A DNA stretch of 64,000 nt from Pyxidicoccus caerfyrddinensis (GCF_010894405.1 NZ_JAAIYA010000006.1:1-64000), one strand, 5' to 3'; shown: positions 15,689 through 25,190, counted from the first letter of the stretch. Notes: generated by a model from the sequence alone, not told the origin. Numbers and translations: made by a program.

Positions 15689-16828
15689 GTGTCCCGGCCC
15701 TCGTGGCTGTTGCGTCTCGCGCCCGGGGGATTGAGAGCTGGCGTCCCACGACGCTGGCTCGGGCCCGCGCTGGTGCTGGCCGGATACACGGTGCTGGTGC
15801 TCGTCTACACCGCGCAGCTGTCCGTCTACCGCGCGTCGCGGGGCGAGCCCTCCGGCTTCGGCGACACGTTCGTCGTGGGCGCCGTCGAGTGGTACAGCTG
15901 GGCGCTCCTCACCCCGTTCATCCTCGCCGTCGCGCGGCGGGTGCGCGCCACCGGGCGACCGTGGCCCGTGCAGCTCGCGCTCCACCTGCTACCGGGGCTC
16001 CTCTTCGCCGTGGCGCACATGGCCCTGCACGCGGTGCTGCGCCAGGTGCTGCTGGCGCCCGTGGGCGGCTGGCCCGCCACGTGGACGTACTTCACGTACA
16101 TGCTGTCGAAGACCACTGACTTCGACCTGCTCATCTACCTCTCCGTGGTGGGGCTGGACGCGGCCGTGCGCTACTCGCGGCAGGTGCGCGAGGAGGCCGT
16201 GCGCGCTTCGCAGCTCGAAGCCCAGCTCGCGCAGGCGCAGCTCCATCTGCTGCGCAGCCAGCTCCGCCCGCACTTCCTGTTCAACACCCTGCACGCCATC
16301 TCCGCCCTCATGCACCGCGACGTGGAGGCCGCGGACCGCATGGTGGGCCAGCTCAGTGAGCTGCTGCGCGCCAGCCTGGAGCGCGACGGCCGCCACGAGG
16401 TGCCCCTCTCGGAGGAGCTGGACCTGCTCGCGCCGTACCTCGACATCGAGCGCACCCGCTTCTCCGACCGGCTCCACGTGGAGGTGGACGTGGCGCCCGA
16501 GGCCCGGGACGCGCTGGTGCCGCCGCTCCTGCTCCAGCCGCTGGTGGAGAACGCCATCCGCCACGGCATCGCCCCTCGCCGGGGGCCTGGGCGGGTGTGG
16601 GTCCGGGCGGTTCGCTCCGGGGAGCGACTGTCCGTGGAGGTCCGTGATGACGGCGTCGGGCCACCGTCCTCGGGACTGGAGGGCCTGCGCGAGGGCATCG
16701 GGCTGGGGAGCACCCGCGCCCGGCTGGAGCGGCTCCATGGGGCCGCGCATTCGATGACGCTGGCGGCCAATGCGCCGCGCGGGTTCTCCGTGTCCCTCTC
16801 GCTGCCGTACCGGAGCGCCCGGCCATGA
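15689..16828 (+). CDS. LytS-type membrane sensor histidine kinase
   Basis: A 379-residue sensor kinase starting at GTG 15689, right after dapE. Residues about 25-165 contain four hydrophobic membrane segments and no recognisable extracellular sensor domain. The His_kinase domain then shows LRPHFLFNTLHAIS with the phospho-accepting His near residue 194, and the ATPase part has LVENAIRHG (N box) and VRDDGVG. This is the LytS/YpdA class, which pairs with LytTR regulators. Its stop overlaps the ATG of the regulator gene (ATGA, 16825-16828). The signal is unknown; the position behind dapE hints at cell-wall metabolism. Confidence 0.88.
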   Translation: MSRPSWLLRLAPGGLRAGVPRRWLGPALVLAGYTVLVLVYTAQLSVYRASRGEPSGFGDTFVVGAVEWYSWALLTPFILAVARRVRATGRPWPVQLALHLLPGLLFAVAHMALHAVLRQVLLAPVGGWPATWTYFTYMLSKTTDFDLLIYLSVVGLDAAVRYSRQVREEAVRASQLEAQLAQAQLHLLRSQLRPHFLFNTLHAISALMHRDVEAADRMVGQLSELLRASLERDGRHEVPLSEELDLLAPYLDIERTRFSDRLHVEVDVAPEARDALVPPLLLQPLVENAIRHGIAPRRGPGRVWVRAVRSGERLSVEVRDDGVGPPSSGLEGLREGIGLGSTRARLERLHGAAHSMTLAANAPRGFSVSLSLPYRSARP

Positions 16829-17589
16829 CGGTCCGCACCCTCATCGTCGATGACGAGCCCCTGGCCCGCGAGCGGCTGCGCACCCTGCTGGCCTCGGAGA
16901 CGGACCTGCACCCGCTGGCCGAGTGTGGCGACGGGGAGGAGGCGCGCTCCGTCATCGCCCGCGAGCGTCCGGCGCTGGTGTTCCTCGACGTGGAGATGCC
17001 GGAGCGGGATGGCTTTGGCGTGCTCGCGGAGACGGCGGGGACACCTCCGCCCGTGGTCGTCTTCGTCACGGCGTGGCCGCAGCATGCGGTGCGCGCGTTC
17101 GAGGCCGCCGCCGTGGACTATCTCCTCAAGCCCTTCACGGTGGAGCGCTTCCGGCGCACCCTGGTCCGCGTCCGCGAGCGCCTGGCCTCGCCTCCGGTGG
17201 ATTTGAAGCAGCAGCTCGCGCACCTGCTTCAGGAGCTGCGGCCCGTGGCTCCGGGCTCCGAGCGCCTGGTGGTGAAGTCCGGTGCGCAGACGTTGCTGGT
17301 GCCGGTGGAGGACATCGACTGGGTGGAGTCCGCCGGCAACTACGTCACCCTGCACGTGGGCCGTGAGGAACACCTGCTGCGCGAGACGATGGCGGAGATG
17401 GAGGCCCGGCTCGCGTCGCGCCGCTTCGCGCGCGTCCACCGCTCGGCGCTCGTCAATGTGGACCGCATCCACTCGCTGTCGCCCACGCTGTCCGGGGACC
17501 ACCGGCTGCTGCTGCGCGATGGGCGGGAGCTGACGCTGAGCCGGACGTACCGTGCGCGGCTGGAGCAGGTGCTCGGTCATCCCCTGTAG
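16825..17589 (+). CDS. LytTR-family response regulator
   Basis: A 254-residue regulator partnered with the upstream LytS-type kinase. The receiver domain (residues 1-115) has VDDEP at the N-terminus, phospho-accepting D55 in VFLDVEM, the conserved Thr in FVTAW and Lys in LLKPF. The LytTR DNA-binding domain (about 145-250) shows VEDIDWVESAGNYVTLH, ASRRFARVHRSALVN and LSRTYRARLEQVL. LytTR proteins bind paired direct repeats at promoters of cell-wall, toxin or competence genes. No such repeat pair was identified here. Confidence 0.9.
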   Translation: MTVRTLIVDDEPLARERLRTLLASETDLHPLAECGDGEEARSVIARERPALVFLDVEMPERDGFGVLAETAGTPPPVVVFVTAWPQHAVRAFEAAAVDYLLKPFTVERFRRTLVRVRERLASPPVDLKQQLAHLLQELRPVAPGSERLVVKSGAQTLLVPVEDIDWVESAGNYVTLHVGREEHLLRETMAEMEARLASRRFARVHRSALVNVDRIHSLSPTLSGDHRLLLRDGRELTLSRTYRARLEQVLGHPL

Positions 17590-17734
17590 AGAGGCCGGGC
17601 CCGCCCCGTCCCGTCACCCGGGGCATGCGGCTCGTCCCTTCCTTCCGCGCCTCGTCCCACGGGCGCCCTTCCCGTCGGGCGTCTCCGTAGCTTCCCAGGC
17701 GTAGGGAGGCCGGGCGCCTCCCCGGGAGGAAGAC

Positions 17735-18865
17735 ATGCGGTGCATCATCGCTGTGGGACTGCTGGGACTCGCCACCGGCTGCGCGGCCGGGCGGGCGGAG
17801 CGGGGGAGCTCCACCTTCGCTCCGTCCGCCGTCGCCGTCATGCAGGCATATGACCTGGAGAGCCGCTTCCACGAGGCCACGGACCTGGGGCGCTTCGCCA
17901 TCGAACGGGCCCGGCTGCTGAAGGACGCAGCCGGTGAGGCCCGCCTCCAGGCGGAGCTGGGCCGGGTCCTCACGCGTCAGCTTCGCCATGAGCCGGGGAT
18001 GAAGGAGGCCGACGTGCTCGCCGTCCTCCTGCGCGCGCGGCAGCTCGCGGAGGCGTCGGGGGACCGGAGCGCGCTGGCCGCCGCGCTCGATGCGCACGGC
18101 ATGTTCCTCTACTGGGACAAGGTCGTCGCGGGGCGAGGCGAATGGGCGCCGGTGGTCTCCCTCTTCGAGCGGGCCCATGCCCTGTCGGAGGAGGCCGGGG
18201 ACATCCGTGGCGCCACCGAGATGCTCTTCCACCTGGGCCTCACGCGGCAGATGCGCGGCGACGCCGCCGGGGCGCGCGGCTTCTACGAGCGCTCCCTCGC
18301 GCTCGCGCGGGAGTCCGGAGACGCGCTCATGCAGTCGTATGGCCTGCGGCACCTGGGCGACCTCTCCGAGAAGGACGGGGACCTGGACACGGCGCTCGCG
18401 CGGCACCGGGAGTGCGTGCGTCTGCGCGAGCAGGTGGGCTTCCGCACCGGCCAGGTGTTCGCGCTGATTGCCATGGCCCAGGTGCTCACCCTGCGCGAGC
18501 CCCTCAGTGAGGAAGCGCTCTCCGCCGTGCAGCAGGCGCTGCGCATCGCCGAGGAGGCGAAGGACCCGGCGAGCCTGCGCGAGTCCCACGCCGCCCTGGG
18601 CCGCGTCCACCTGCGCCGCCAGGATGCCGCGGCCGCGCTCTCACACCTGGAGCAGGCCATGGCCAACGCCGAGGCCCATCAGGACTGGCTCACGCTGGTG
18701 GATGTGCAGCTCGACGTGGCGCGGACACATGCCCTGCGGGGCGATACGGCGCGCGTCGAGGAGTGGCTCCGTCGCGCCTGGGCCATCACGACGGCGCGAG
18801 GGCTGGACGTCGTGCTTGAAGACGTGGAGCGGCTCGGTCGCGAGCTCGGCGTCGCGCTTCGCTGA
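17735..18865 (+). CDS. TPR-repeat lipoprotein
   Basis: A 376-residue protein with a lipoprotein signal (MRCIIAVGLLGLATGC, lipidated Cys16). The rest is helical with at least six TPR-like repeats (ATEMLFHLGLTRQMRGDAAGA, LMQSYGLRHLGDLSEKDGD, LRESHAALGRVHLRRQDA), similar to the sensor part of tetratricopeptide transcriptional regulators but without any DNA-binding or enzymatic part. It should sit on the periplasmic face of a membrane and mediate protein contacts. It begins 145 bp after the LytTR gene and was probably transcribed from its own promoter. Confidence 0.75.
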   Translation: MRCIIAVGLLGLATGCAAGRAERGSSTFAPSAVAVMQAYDLESRFHEATDLGRFAIERARLLKDAAGEARLQAELGRVLTRQLRHEPGMKEADVLAVLLRARQLAEASGDRSALAAALDAHGMFLYWDKVVAGRGEWAPVVSLFERAHALSEEAGDIRGATEMLFHLGLTRQMRGDAAGARGFYERSLALARESGDALMQSYGLRHLGDLSEKDGDLDTALARHRECVRLREQVGFRTGQVFALIAMAQVLTLREPLSEEALSAVQQALRIAEEAKDPASLRESHAALGRVHLRRQDAAAALSHLEQAMANAEAHQDWLTLVDVQLDVARTHALRGDTARVEEWLRRAWAITTARGLDVVLEDVERLGRELGVALR

Positions 18866-18989
18866 GCGGCGCCGCGCGCGTCATTCGTCCGCTGTCGTTC
18901 ATCTGTATGGGTTCGCTGCACTGCTCGTGAGGGAATGGGCGTACCCTGCGCTGGCTTCACACGCTGTCTTCTCTTCCGGAGCCGATTGC

Positions 18990-19427
18990 ATGACGAATGA
19001 GACCCTCGTGAACTCGCAGATCACCGACGCCGTGGCGTCCACCCCCAGCGCGGGCGGCACCGCCGGCACGGGAGGCACCACGCGGCGCCGTGGCACCTCG
19101 TCGCGCCGCACCACCCGCAAGACCTCCACCCGCGCCGCGGGTGCCCGCAAGGGCGCGCGCAAGACCTCCGCGAAGCGCACCACCACGCGTGGCAAGACGG
19201 CCGCCCGCGGCAAGACGGCCGCTCGCGGCAAGACGGCCACCCGCAAGAGCGCTGCTCGCAAGACCCCCCGCGTGGCGGGCCGGGGCGCTCGCAAGGCCAC
19301 CACGCGGAAGACGGCCGCCGCTGGGAGGACGGCTCGCAAGACCACGACTCGCAAGACCCCGGCTCGCGGTGGCGCCCGCAAGAGCGCTGCTCGCCGCACC
19401 ACCGCGCGCAAGAGCACGCGCCGCTAG
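18990..19427 (+). CDS. Histone H1-like basic repeat protein
   Basis: A 145-residue protein. After a normal N-terminus of about 30 residues (MTNETLVNSQITDAVAS) it consists almost only of Lys, Arg, Thr, Ala and Gly in short repeats (GKTAAR, RKTT, RKSAAR). This resembles the C-terminal tail of histone H1 and the bacterial HctB/AlgP-type proteins. It should bind DNA through charge and affect nucleoid packing. The three GKTA units at about 19190-19245 are near-identical 18-bp repeats and so may vary in number between strains. There is no globular domain. A strong hairpin follows at 19473-19513. Confidence 0.75.
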   Translation: MTNETLVNSQITDAVASTPSAGGTAGTGGTTRRRGTSSRRTTRKTSTRAAGARKGARKTSAKRTTTRGKTAARGKTAARGKTATRKSAARKTPRVAGRGARKATTRKTAAAGRTARKTTTRKTPARGGARKSAARRTTARKSTRR

Positions 19428-19472
19428 AGCGCGGCCGCGAGGGCCTGGCCCCGCCTTCCGCCGGAAACACGA

Positions 19473-19513
19473 AGGGCCACGGGTCGCGGACATTCGCCGC
19501 GCACCGTGGCCCT
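19473..19513. terminator. Strong two-part hairpin between convergent genes
   Basis: AGGGCCACGG (19473-19482) pairs with CCGTGGCCCT (19504-19513). Inside, after a 2x2 internal loop, CGCGG (19485-19489) pairs with CCGCG (19497-19501). It lies between the histone-like gene and the convergent propeller lipoprotein and can end transcription from either side. Confidence 0.65.
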
Positions 19514-19613
19514 CGACCCCGCGCGGGCGCCCCCAGCGGAGCGTCCGGACGTGTCGCGAATCGCACGGAACTGGGCTCCGACGCGGCCGGCTTCCGGAAG
19601 CGGTCGCCGGACG

Positions 19614-21191
19614 TCAGCGCTTGAGGCGCAGGAGGAAGATGTCTCCCCGGGCCGCGGAGCGACGGCCGGGGCCGAAGTCGCTCTCACGGTCCGTGTGGCC
19701 GAAGAGGAGGGCGTCGCCTCCCGGCAGCACCGCCACGTTGGGCATCGCCTCCAGGCCGGCCAGCTCACCCCGTGGCTGGGGCGGGTCCGAGAGGAACAGG
19801 CGGGTGGCCACCACCGCGCCGGTGGCGTCGTAGCGCAGGGCCACCGGTTGCGAGGAACCCATGCCGTCCGAGCTGGCGGCGCCGTCCTCGATGCGGTTGT
19901 AGGTGAAGCCTCCCACCACCACCTCGCCCGCGGAGTCCACCGCGAGTGCGCCCGCCTGGAGCCCGTCACCGAGGTTGCGGCCCCAGCGCTCCTGGCCGCC
20001 CGACTGCGTGGAGAGGAGGAAGGGGCTGTAGCGGTAGGGGTGGCCCTGGAGCTTCTTGCCCGCCCAGTCCACGGTGCCCAGGAAGGGGCCGGTGGCCACC
20101 ACCTCGCCCTGGCCGTCCAGTCCCACCGCCGTCACGGAGCCGCGTGCGTGCTGCAGCGCCCTGGCCCATGTCAGCGCGCCGTCCGAATAGAGCGCGAAGA
20201 AGGGGCTGCCGTCGCGGGTGGACGCCACGCGCTGGTTGCCGAAGCGCACCGCGCCCACGTAGCGGCCGCCCACCGCCATCCGCCCACGGCCGTCCGCCGC
20301 CAGGGTGGTCAACTCGACGGCGTCCTCCTGCCCCTCGGGCCTGCCGATGGAGAGGGAGTGCTCCGCCTGCCCGTCCGTCGAGTACGTCACCACCACGGCG
20401 CCTGAGCCATGCGTGCCGCCGCCGAAGTCCGCGCCGCCGGGGCTGTTGAAGGCCACCAGCGCGCGGCCCTGCGCGTCCACCGCGAGGTCCACCACGGTGA
20501 GGCCGTTGCCCGAGGGCCTGCTCGCCCAGACGAGGGTGCCATTCGCGTCCAGCCGGGCCACGAAGGCGCCGTCGCCCAGCTCGCGCGTCTCGAAGTCCAG
20601 CAGGCCCTTCACGTTGCCCGCCAGGTAGAGGCCGCCCGCGGGGTCCACGGCCACCTGGGCGCGCACGTCGGCGTGCAGCTCCGCGGGTGTCTCGGGGGCG
20701 CGCACCTCGAAGGTCCGCTGCCAGCGCGTCTCGCCGTCGGCCGAGCGCCGCGTGAGCACCAGCGACACCTTGTCATCCGACCGGTTGCGGGTGTCCAGGT
20801 CGTCGATGCCATGGACGGCCGCCGTGAAGATGTCGCCGGTGGCGTCCACCGCCGCGTCCAGCGCCAGGTCGTCCTGCGGCGTGCCCTCGCGCGCCTCCCA
20901 CAGCGTGGCGCCCGGGCCCGGCGGAGGTGGCAGTGGCTCCGGTGTGGGGTCCTGGCTGGTGTCCCCAGGATCCTCTTCCTGGGGTGGCTCTTCGACAGGC
21001 TGCGGGATGTCGCCACCGTCGTTCGGAGCCGGCTCGGGCGCCGCGGAGCAGTCCCCGTCGACCGTGTCCTCGCAGGCTCCCGTGTCGGGAGGCGCCTGCA
21101 CCTCGCCGCTGCTGCAAGCCGTCAGCATCCCCACCCAACCCAGCACCGTCATCCCGATGACGGTCCGGGCCCAACGCCACCCCAGACGCAT
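19614..21191 (-). CDS. Beta-propeller-type lipoprotein
   Basis: A 525-residue lipoprotein: signal with LTAC lipobox near residue 25, a Pro/Glu/Asp-rich linker (about 45-90), then repeats of 45-55 residues in which phrases such as VDPAGGLYLAGN, VDAQGRALVAFN, LDGQGEVVATGP and VDSAGEVVVGGF recur. That pattern is typical of SBBP/NHL-like propeller proteins, which are common on myxobacterial surfaces. No enzymatic residues are seen. The start at 21191 follows GGAGGGGG on the minus strand; upstream in-frame codons give no better signal. The 21192-21407 gap holds a dispersed palindrome copy (21308-21325). Confidence 0.72.
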   Translation of the reverse strand: MRLGWRWARTVIGMTVLGWVGMLTACSSGEVQAPPDTGACEDTVDGDCSAAPEPAPNDGGDIPQPVEEPPQEEDPGDTSQDPTPEPLPPPPGPGATLWEAREGTPQDDLALDAAVDATGDIFTAAVHGIDDLDTRNRSDDKVSLVLTRRSADGETRWQRTFEVRAPETPAELHADVRAQVAVDPAGGLYLAGNVKGLLDFETRELGDGAFVARLDANGTLVWASRPSGNGLTVVDLAVDAQGRALVAFNSPGGADFGGGTHGSGAVVVTYSTDGQAEHSLSIGRPEGQEDAVELTTLAADGRGRMAVGGRYVGAVRFGNQRVASTRDGSPFFALYSDGALTWARALQHARGSVTAVGLDGQGEVVATGPFLGTVDWAGKKLQGHPYRYSPFLLSTQSGGQERWGRNLGDGLQAGALAVDSAGEVVVGGFTYNRIEDGAASSDGMGSSQPVALRYDATGAVVATRLFLSDPPQPRGELAGLEAMPNVAVLPGGDALLFGHTDRESDFGPGRRSAARGDIFLLRLKR

Positions 21192-21307
21192 GATGAAAAC
21201 CCCCTCCGCCGAGGAGGAGGGTCCGCATGCCACACGGTGCCAGCAACAAGGGGCTCGACGTCTGCCCGCCTGCCCGCTTCGCCGCGGAAGGCCGCCGCAT
21301 CCCGAGT

Positions 21308-21325
21308 GGAACGAACGTTCCTTCC
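21308..21325. repeat. Dispersed 18-bp imperfect palindrome, intergenic copy
   Basis: GGAACGAACGTTCCTTCC, extended by GTGG...CCAC on the two sides. Reverse-complement versions with 16 of 18 matching bases occur at 26541-26558, 26598-26615 and 30453-30470. This copy lies between the SNF2 gene and the propeller lipoprotein gene. Confidence 0.55.
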
Positions 21326-21407
21326 ACCGCACCCCGCCGCGCCACAGGTGGGGCGCGTGCTTTACCCACCCCGGGCGCGCGCGGTCCGTGCGTACCCCCG
21401 CTCCACC

Positions 21408-24400
21408 TCAGTGACGGGTGGGCGGCGGCTCATCCCCCGACGGGGCCGGAGGGGCGAGCTTCTGGGAGAGGAGGGCGAGCAGCTCCTTCGTGGTGAGCCG
21501 GCCCGCCTGGTCCTTGCCTTCGAGCACGCCGGCCACCAGCGCGCGCTTGTGCTCGTGCAGCGCGAGCATCTGCTCCTCCAGGGTGCCGCGCGCCACCAGC
21601 CGGTAGACGGTGACGGGACGCTCCTGGCCGATGCGGTGGGCGCGGTCGGAGGCCTGGTCCTCCACGGCCGGGTTCCACCACGGGTCCAGGTGGATGACGC
21701 TGGTGGCGGCGGTGAGGTTGAGGCCGAAGCCGCCGGCCTTGAGGGAGATGAGGAACAGCGGCGCGGTGCCCTCCTGGAAGGCCCGCACCCGCTCCGCCCG
21801 CGCGCCCTGGGGGGTCTGGCCGTCGAGGTACTCGTACCGGATGCCCTGCGCGTCCAGCACCTCGCGCACCAGCGCCAGGTGCGAGGTGAACTGGCTGAAG
21901 ACGAGCGTCCGCTGCCCTTCCGCCCGCAGCTCCTCCACCAGCTCCATGAAGCGCTTCAGCTTGGAGGACTCCAGCGTGGAGGACGGGTCATACAGGCGCG
22001 GGTGCGAGGCGAGCAGCCGCAGCCGGGTGAGCGCGGCCAGGACTTCGATGCGGCGCTCCTGCTCGCGCAGCTTCGCCTTGCGCGTCTCCAAATCCGAGAG
22101 CGCCGCGAGCCGCGCGTCCTCGTAGAGCTGCCACTCCGCGGAGGAGAAGACCACGGGCACGCGCACGTCGGTGCGCGGGGGCAGCTGCGCCTCCACCTGG
22201 GCCTTGGTGCGCCGGAGCAGGAAGGGTTGCAGCACGCGGGCCAGAGCGGGCGCGGCGGTGGGGTCGATGCCCTTTTCAATCGGCGAGGCGAAGCGCTCGC
22301 GGAAGGCCTCCCAGCTTCCGAGCAGCTCCGGGAAGACGACGGCGAAGAGGGCCCACAGCTCGCCAAGGTGGTTCTCCAGCGGCGTGCCGGAGAGGGCGAA
22401 GCGGAAGTCCGCCTCGAGCAGCCGCGCGGCGCGGAAGCGGTGCGTCGTCGCGTTCTTCAGCGTCTGGGCCTCGTCGAAGACGACGGTGGAGAAGCGCAGG
22501 GAGGACAGCCGCTCGATGTCGCGCGTGAGCAGGCCGTAGCTGAGCACGAGGACGTCCCTGGGCCCCAGGCGCTCCAGCGTGCCGCCCCGGTCCTCCGAGT
22601 CCGCGTACATGTGCATCCGCAGGGAGGGGGCGAAGCGCTTCGCCTCGTCCATCCAGTTGAAGGCCACGGAGGTGGGGGCCAGCACCAGCGCGGGGCCGAG
22701 CTTGCTCCTGTCCAACAGCACGGCCAGGGCCTGCACCGTCTTGCCCAGGCCCATGTCGTCCGCGAGCACGCCGCCCGCGTTCCACGAGGCCAGCCGGGTG
22801 AGCCAGCGGAAGCCGTCGAGCTGGTAGTGGCGCAGCTCCGTCTTCAGCGTCGCGGGCACGCGGGGGCGCAGCTCCTTCGCGGCGAAGATGCGCTCCACGA
22901 GCTTCTGCCACGCAGCGTCCGACTCCACCTTCGCGCCCGAGGCGCCGAGCGCGCTCAGGGCCTCGGCGGCGGACGGGCCCACCTCCAGGCCGTGGCGCGA
23001 GAGGTACGCGTGGTCCGACAGCTGCTCCAGGTGCTGGCGCAGGGCGTCTTCAATCTCCACGTAGGACTGCGCGGAGACGTGGATGAAGCGCTCCTTGCGG
23101 CGGGCCGCGTCCAGCAGCCGCGCCAGCTCCACGCGCTCTCCGTCCACGGACAGCCCGCCGAGCACGCCGAACCAGTGGCGCCTGCGCTCGATGGTGACCC
23201 TGAGGGCTGCGGGCCCGCGTCCGGCGAGCAGTCGCAGGGGCGCGCCGGTCCACTCCAGCTCGGGCTTCGGCTCCAGCGAGGCGCAGACCTTGAGCAGCGT
23301 CAGCGCGCCGTGGGCGCTGGTGTAGAGGAAGGTATAGGGGAAGACCTCATCCGGACTGGCGGTGTCGAGCGGGAGGCGGGCCAGGAGCGCCTCGGCGGCC
23401 TCGCGCTCCTGGACGAAGTTGCGCACCGCATGGAAGGGCGTGGTGCCGCGCCGCACGTGCACGTCGCGGGAGCCCTCACCCGGGATGAACGCTCCGCTGT
23501 CGGGAAGCGGACGCGTGCGGACCTCCAGGCGCACGCCGCCGCCGTGCTGGGCCTCGAGCCGTAGCACCATGAGGTTGCGCGTGGGGAGGGCCTCGCCCAT
23601 GACGCTGCGGGGCATGGCCACGGGCAGGCGCTGCGAGAACTTCGAGAGGCGCTCCAGCAGCGCGCCGTGGCTCTCCGGAGGGAAGGCGTTGCCGTGGCGC
23701 TGGAGCACCCCGAGGACGGCGCGGGCCTCGGCGCTGACGTCGAGCACGGTGAGCCGGCGCGAGCCCTCGTCCCACAGGAAGAGGGCCTCATCGGGCTTCG
23801 ACTTGCGCACGCGCTCCAGCAGCGTCGGAGGAAGTGTCGCGCCGTCAACGCCCGCGGCGACGATGACGGTGCCGTCGCGGTCCTCGGCGACGAGCCCCAC
23901 CCGGGCGCGCTCGACGCGCACGAGCTCCGGGGTGTCCTCCAGGAAGATGCGCGGGTGGTTGGCCAGCTCGAAGAGCAGCTCACGAGAGGCGGGGGCCGCG
24001 GTCTCCGGCAGCAGCGCGGCGAGGCGTGCGTCGGTGGGGGACAGCAGCGAGCCGTACTCCTGGAGGAGCCGCCGCCGCGTGAGGCGCGAGCCGGTGCTGA
24101 GCTGTCCCTTCTTGTTGCGGCGGTGGAGGTAGGGGGCGAGCTCCACGCCGTAGCTCGGGATGACCTCCAGGCGCCAGGAGAGCTCCGAGCCCGTCGCGGC
24201 GCTCGGGCTCTCCTCGACGGCGCGCTCCAGGGCGCGCAGCGTGCGCTCCCAGGCGGGACGGACCAGCTCTTCGAGCAGGTCGCCGAGCTCGTCCGTCCAG
24301 GGCTGGCGCAGCCAGAGGAGGGCGGTGTCGATGGCGGCCAGGATGTGCACGCACGCCGTGGCGCCGCAGGAGCAGTCCGCCTTCACCTCCGTGGGGGAGA

Positions 24401-24983
24401 AGGTGAGGCGTGCCTCAGGGAGGATGAAGCCGGCCACGGCTCCGAGCGGAAGCTCCGAGCAGCGCGCCTCCTTGAGCTTGAAGCCGGGCAGGACGGCGTC
24501 GTGCTGGAGGCTCTCCGGGGAAAGCCAGCGCCGTGGGCGGGCAGCGATGGTGTCGGGGATTCGGGCGCGCAGGTCCACGAGGAGGCAGTGGACGGGGTGC
24601 GTGCGGGCTTCTTCGGGAGGACGGAGGCGCTCGGGGATGGAGGCGCGGGCGTCCTCGGCGGCGGCGCGCTCGTCTTCCAGGAAGCGGCAGGCGAGGCGGG
24701 GGAGCAGGTCCCGCATCTTCGGGGACGGTTGGACCTCGGAGGTCCAGCGCGCCACGGACTCCACGCTTGCCAGCTCGACGAGCCTGCGTCCGGCGATGGC
24801 CATGCGGAACTGCGGCACCAGCGGGGCCTCCACGCGGGGGCCGAGCATGACGAGGCTGAGGCGGGTGACGTGCTCGATGCCGTGCGCCCGCAGCCACGTG
24901 AGCAGCGCGCCATCCGTGTCGAAGGGAGGGCCTCCGGCCTCCTGCGAAGGGCGGGGGGAGGACGGCGCGGGCTCGGGAGGCAT
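21408..24983 (-). CDS. SWIM-domain SNF2-family ATPase/helicase
   Basis: A 1191-residue protein with a SWIM zinc-binding motif near residues 200-215 (CSCG, then CVH) and a full SNF2/Rad54-type motor in the C-terminal third. Motor motifs are ADDMGLGKTVQA (Walker A, near 740), ALVLAPTSVAFNW, FDEAQTLKN (DExQ-type Walker B), LSGTPLENHLGELWALF, LVFSQFTSHL and DRAHRIGQERPV (motif VI). The middle is the SNF2 N-terminal region. Such proteins are double-stranded DNA translocases acting in repair or transcription recovery; the bacterial SWIM-SNF2 subgroup is widespread but little studied. It is divergent from the kinase gene at 25192 and shares a 208-bp intergenic region with it. Confidence 0.92.
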   Translation of the reverse strand: MPPEPAPSSPRPSQEAGGPPFDTDGALLTWLRAHGIEHVTRLSLVMLGPRVEAPLVPQFRMAIAGRRLVELASVESVARWTSEVQPSPKMRDLLPRLACRFLEDERAAAEDARASIPERLRPPEEARTHPVHCLLVDLRARIPDTIAARPRRWLSPESLQHDAVLPGFKLKEARCSELPLGAVAGFILPEARLTFSPTEVKADCSCGATACVHILAAIDTALLWLRQPWTDELGDLLEELVRPAWERTLRALERAVEESPSAATGSELSWRLEVIPSYGVELAPYLHRRNKKGQLSTGSRLTRRRLLQEYGSLLSPTDARLAALLPETAAPASRELLFELANHPRIFLEDTPELVRVERARVGLVAEDRDGTVIVAAGVDGATLPPTLLERVRKSKPDEALFLWDEGSRRLTVLDVSAEARAVLGVLQRHGNAFPPESHGALLERLSKFSQRLPVAMPRSVMGEALPTRNLMVLRLEAQHGGGVRLEVRTRPLPDSGAFIPGEGSRDVHVRRGTTPFHAVRNFVQEREAAEALLARLPLDTASPDEVFPYTFLYTSAHGALTLLKVCASLEPKPELEWTGAPLRLLAGRGPAALRVTIERRRHWFGVLGGLSVDGERVELARLLDAARRKERFIHVSAQSYVEIEDALRQHLEQLSDHAYLSRHGLEVGPSAAEALSALGASGAKVESDAAWQKLVERIFAAKELRPRVPATLKTELRHYQLDGFRWLTRLASWNAGGVLADDMGLGKTVQALAVLLDRSKLGPALVLAPTSVAFNWMDEAKRFAPSLRMHMYADSEDRGGTLERLGPRDVLVLSYGLLTRDIERLSSLRFSTVVFDEAQTLKNATTHRFRAARLLEADFRFALSGTPLENHLGELWALFAVVFPELLGSWEAFRERFASPIEKGIDPTAAPALARVLQPFLLRRTKAQVEAQLPPRTDVRVPVVFSSAEWQLYEDARLAALSDLETRKAKLREQERRIEVLAALTRLRLLASHPRLYDPSSTLESSKLKRFMELVEELRAEGQRTLVFSQFTSHLALVREVLDAQGIRYEYLDGQTPQGARAERVRAFQEGTAPLFLISLKAGGFGLNLTAATSVIHLDPWWNPAVEDQASDRAHRIGQERPVTVYRLVARGTLEEQMLALHEHKRALVAGVLEGKDQAGRLTTKELLALLSQKLAPPAPSGDEPPPTRH

Positions 24984-25081
24984 GCGGTGGCTGTTTCTTC
25001 AGGATGCGCGGGCGAATGGCAAGCAACCAGGCCCGGGTGTCACGACCATGTAACGGCGACGGCCGTGAATCTACCTCGGTA

Positions 25082-25190
25082 ACGGAGAGGTAACGATCAT
25101 GTAAACACAGCGGCCCCGCACTGGCCCTCATGCGTCACCGCTCTGTAAAAGCAGCCTATTCGCAGTCTGCGAATTTTACGGAGAGGTAAC
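25082..25190 (+). promoter_or_regulatory. Direct repeats and start-stop triplet upstream of the kinase gene
   Basis: The 13-mer ACGGAGAGGTAAC occurs at 25082-25094 and again at 25178-25190. The second copy is the ribosome binding site of the kinase gene (GTG 25192). The first is followed by ATG TAA at 25098, a start codon directly followed by a stop; another ATG TAA stands near 25048. This may be a vestigial duplication of a gene start or a leader element. Confidence 0.35.
25158..25174. promoter_or_regulatory. Perfect 17-bp odd palindrome before the kinase gene
   Basis: ATTCGCAG and CTGCGAAT flank a central T. Outer arms GTAAAA (25145-25150) and TTTTAC (25174-25179) extend the symmetry. The site ends just before the ribosome binding site of the kinase gene, so it is either a repressor operator or a hairpin limiting translation. 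Confidence 0.5.

Noticed and set aside
20409..23564. 1051-codon plus-strand open frame opposite the SNF2 and propeller genes
   Set aside because: Antisense shadow; it spans two genes and an intergenic region and has no recognisable domain.
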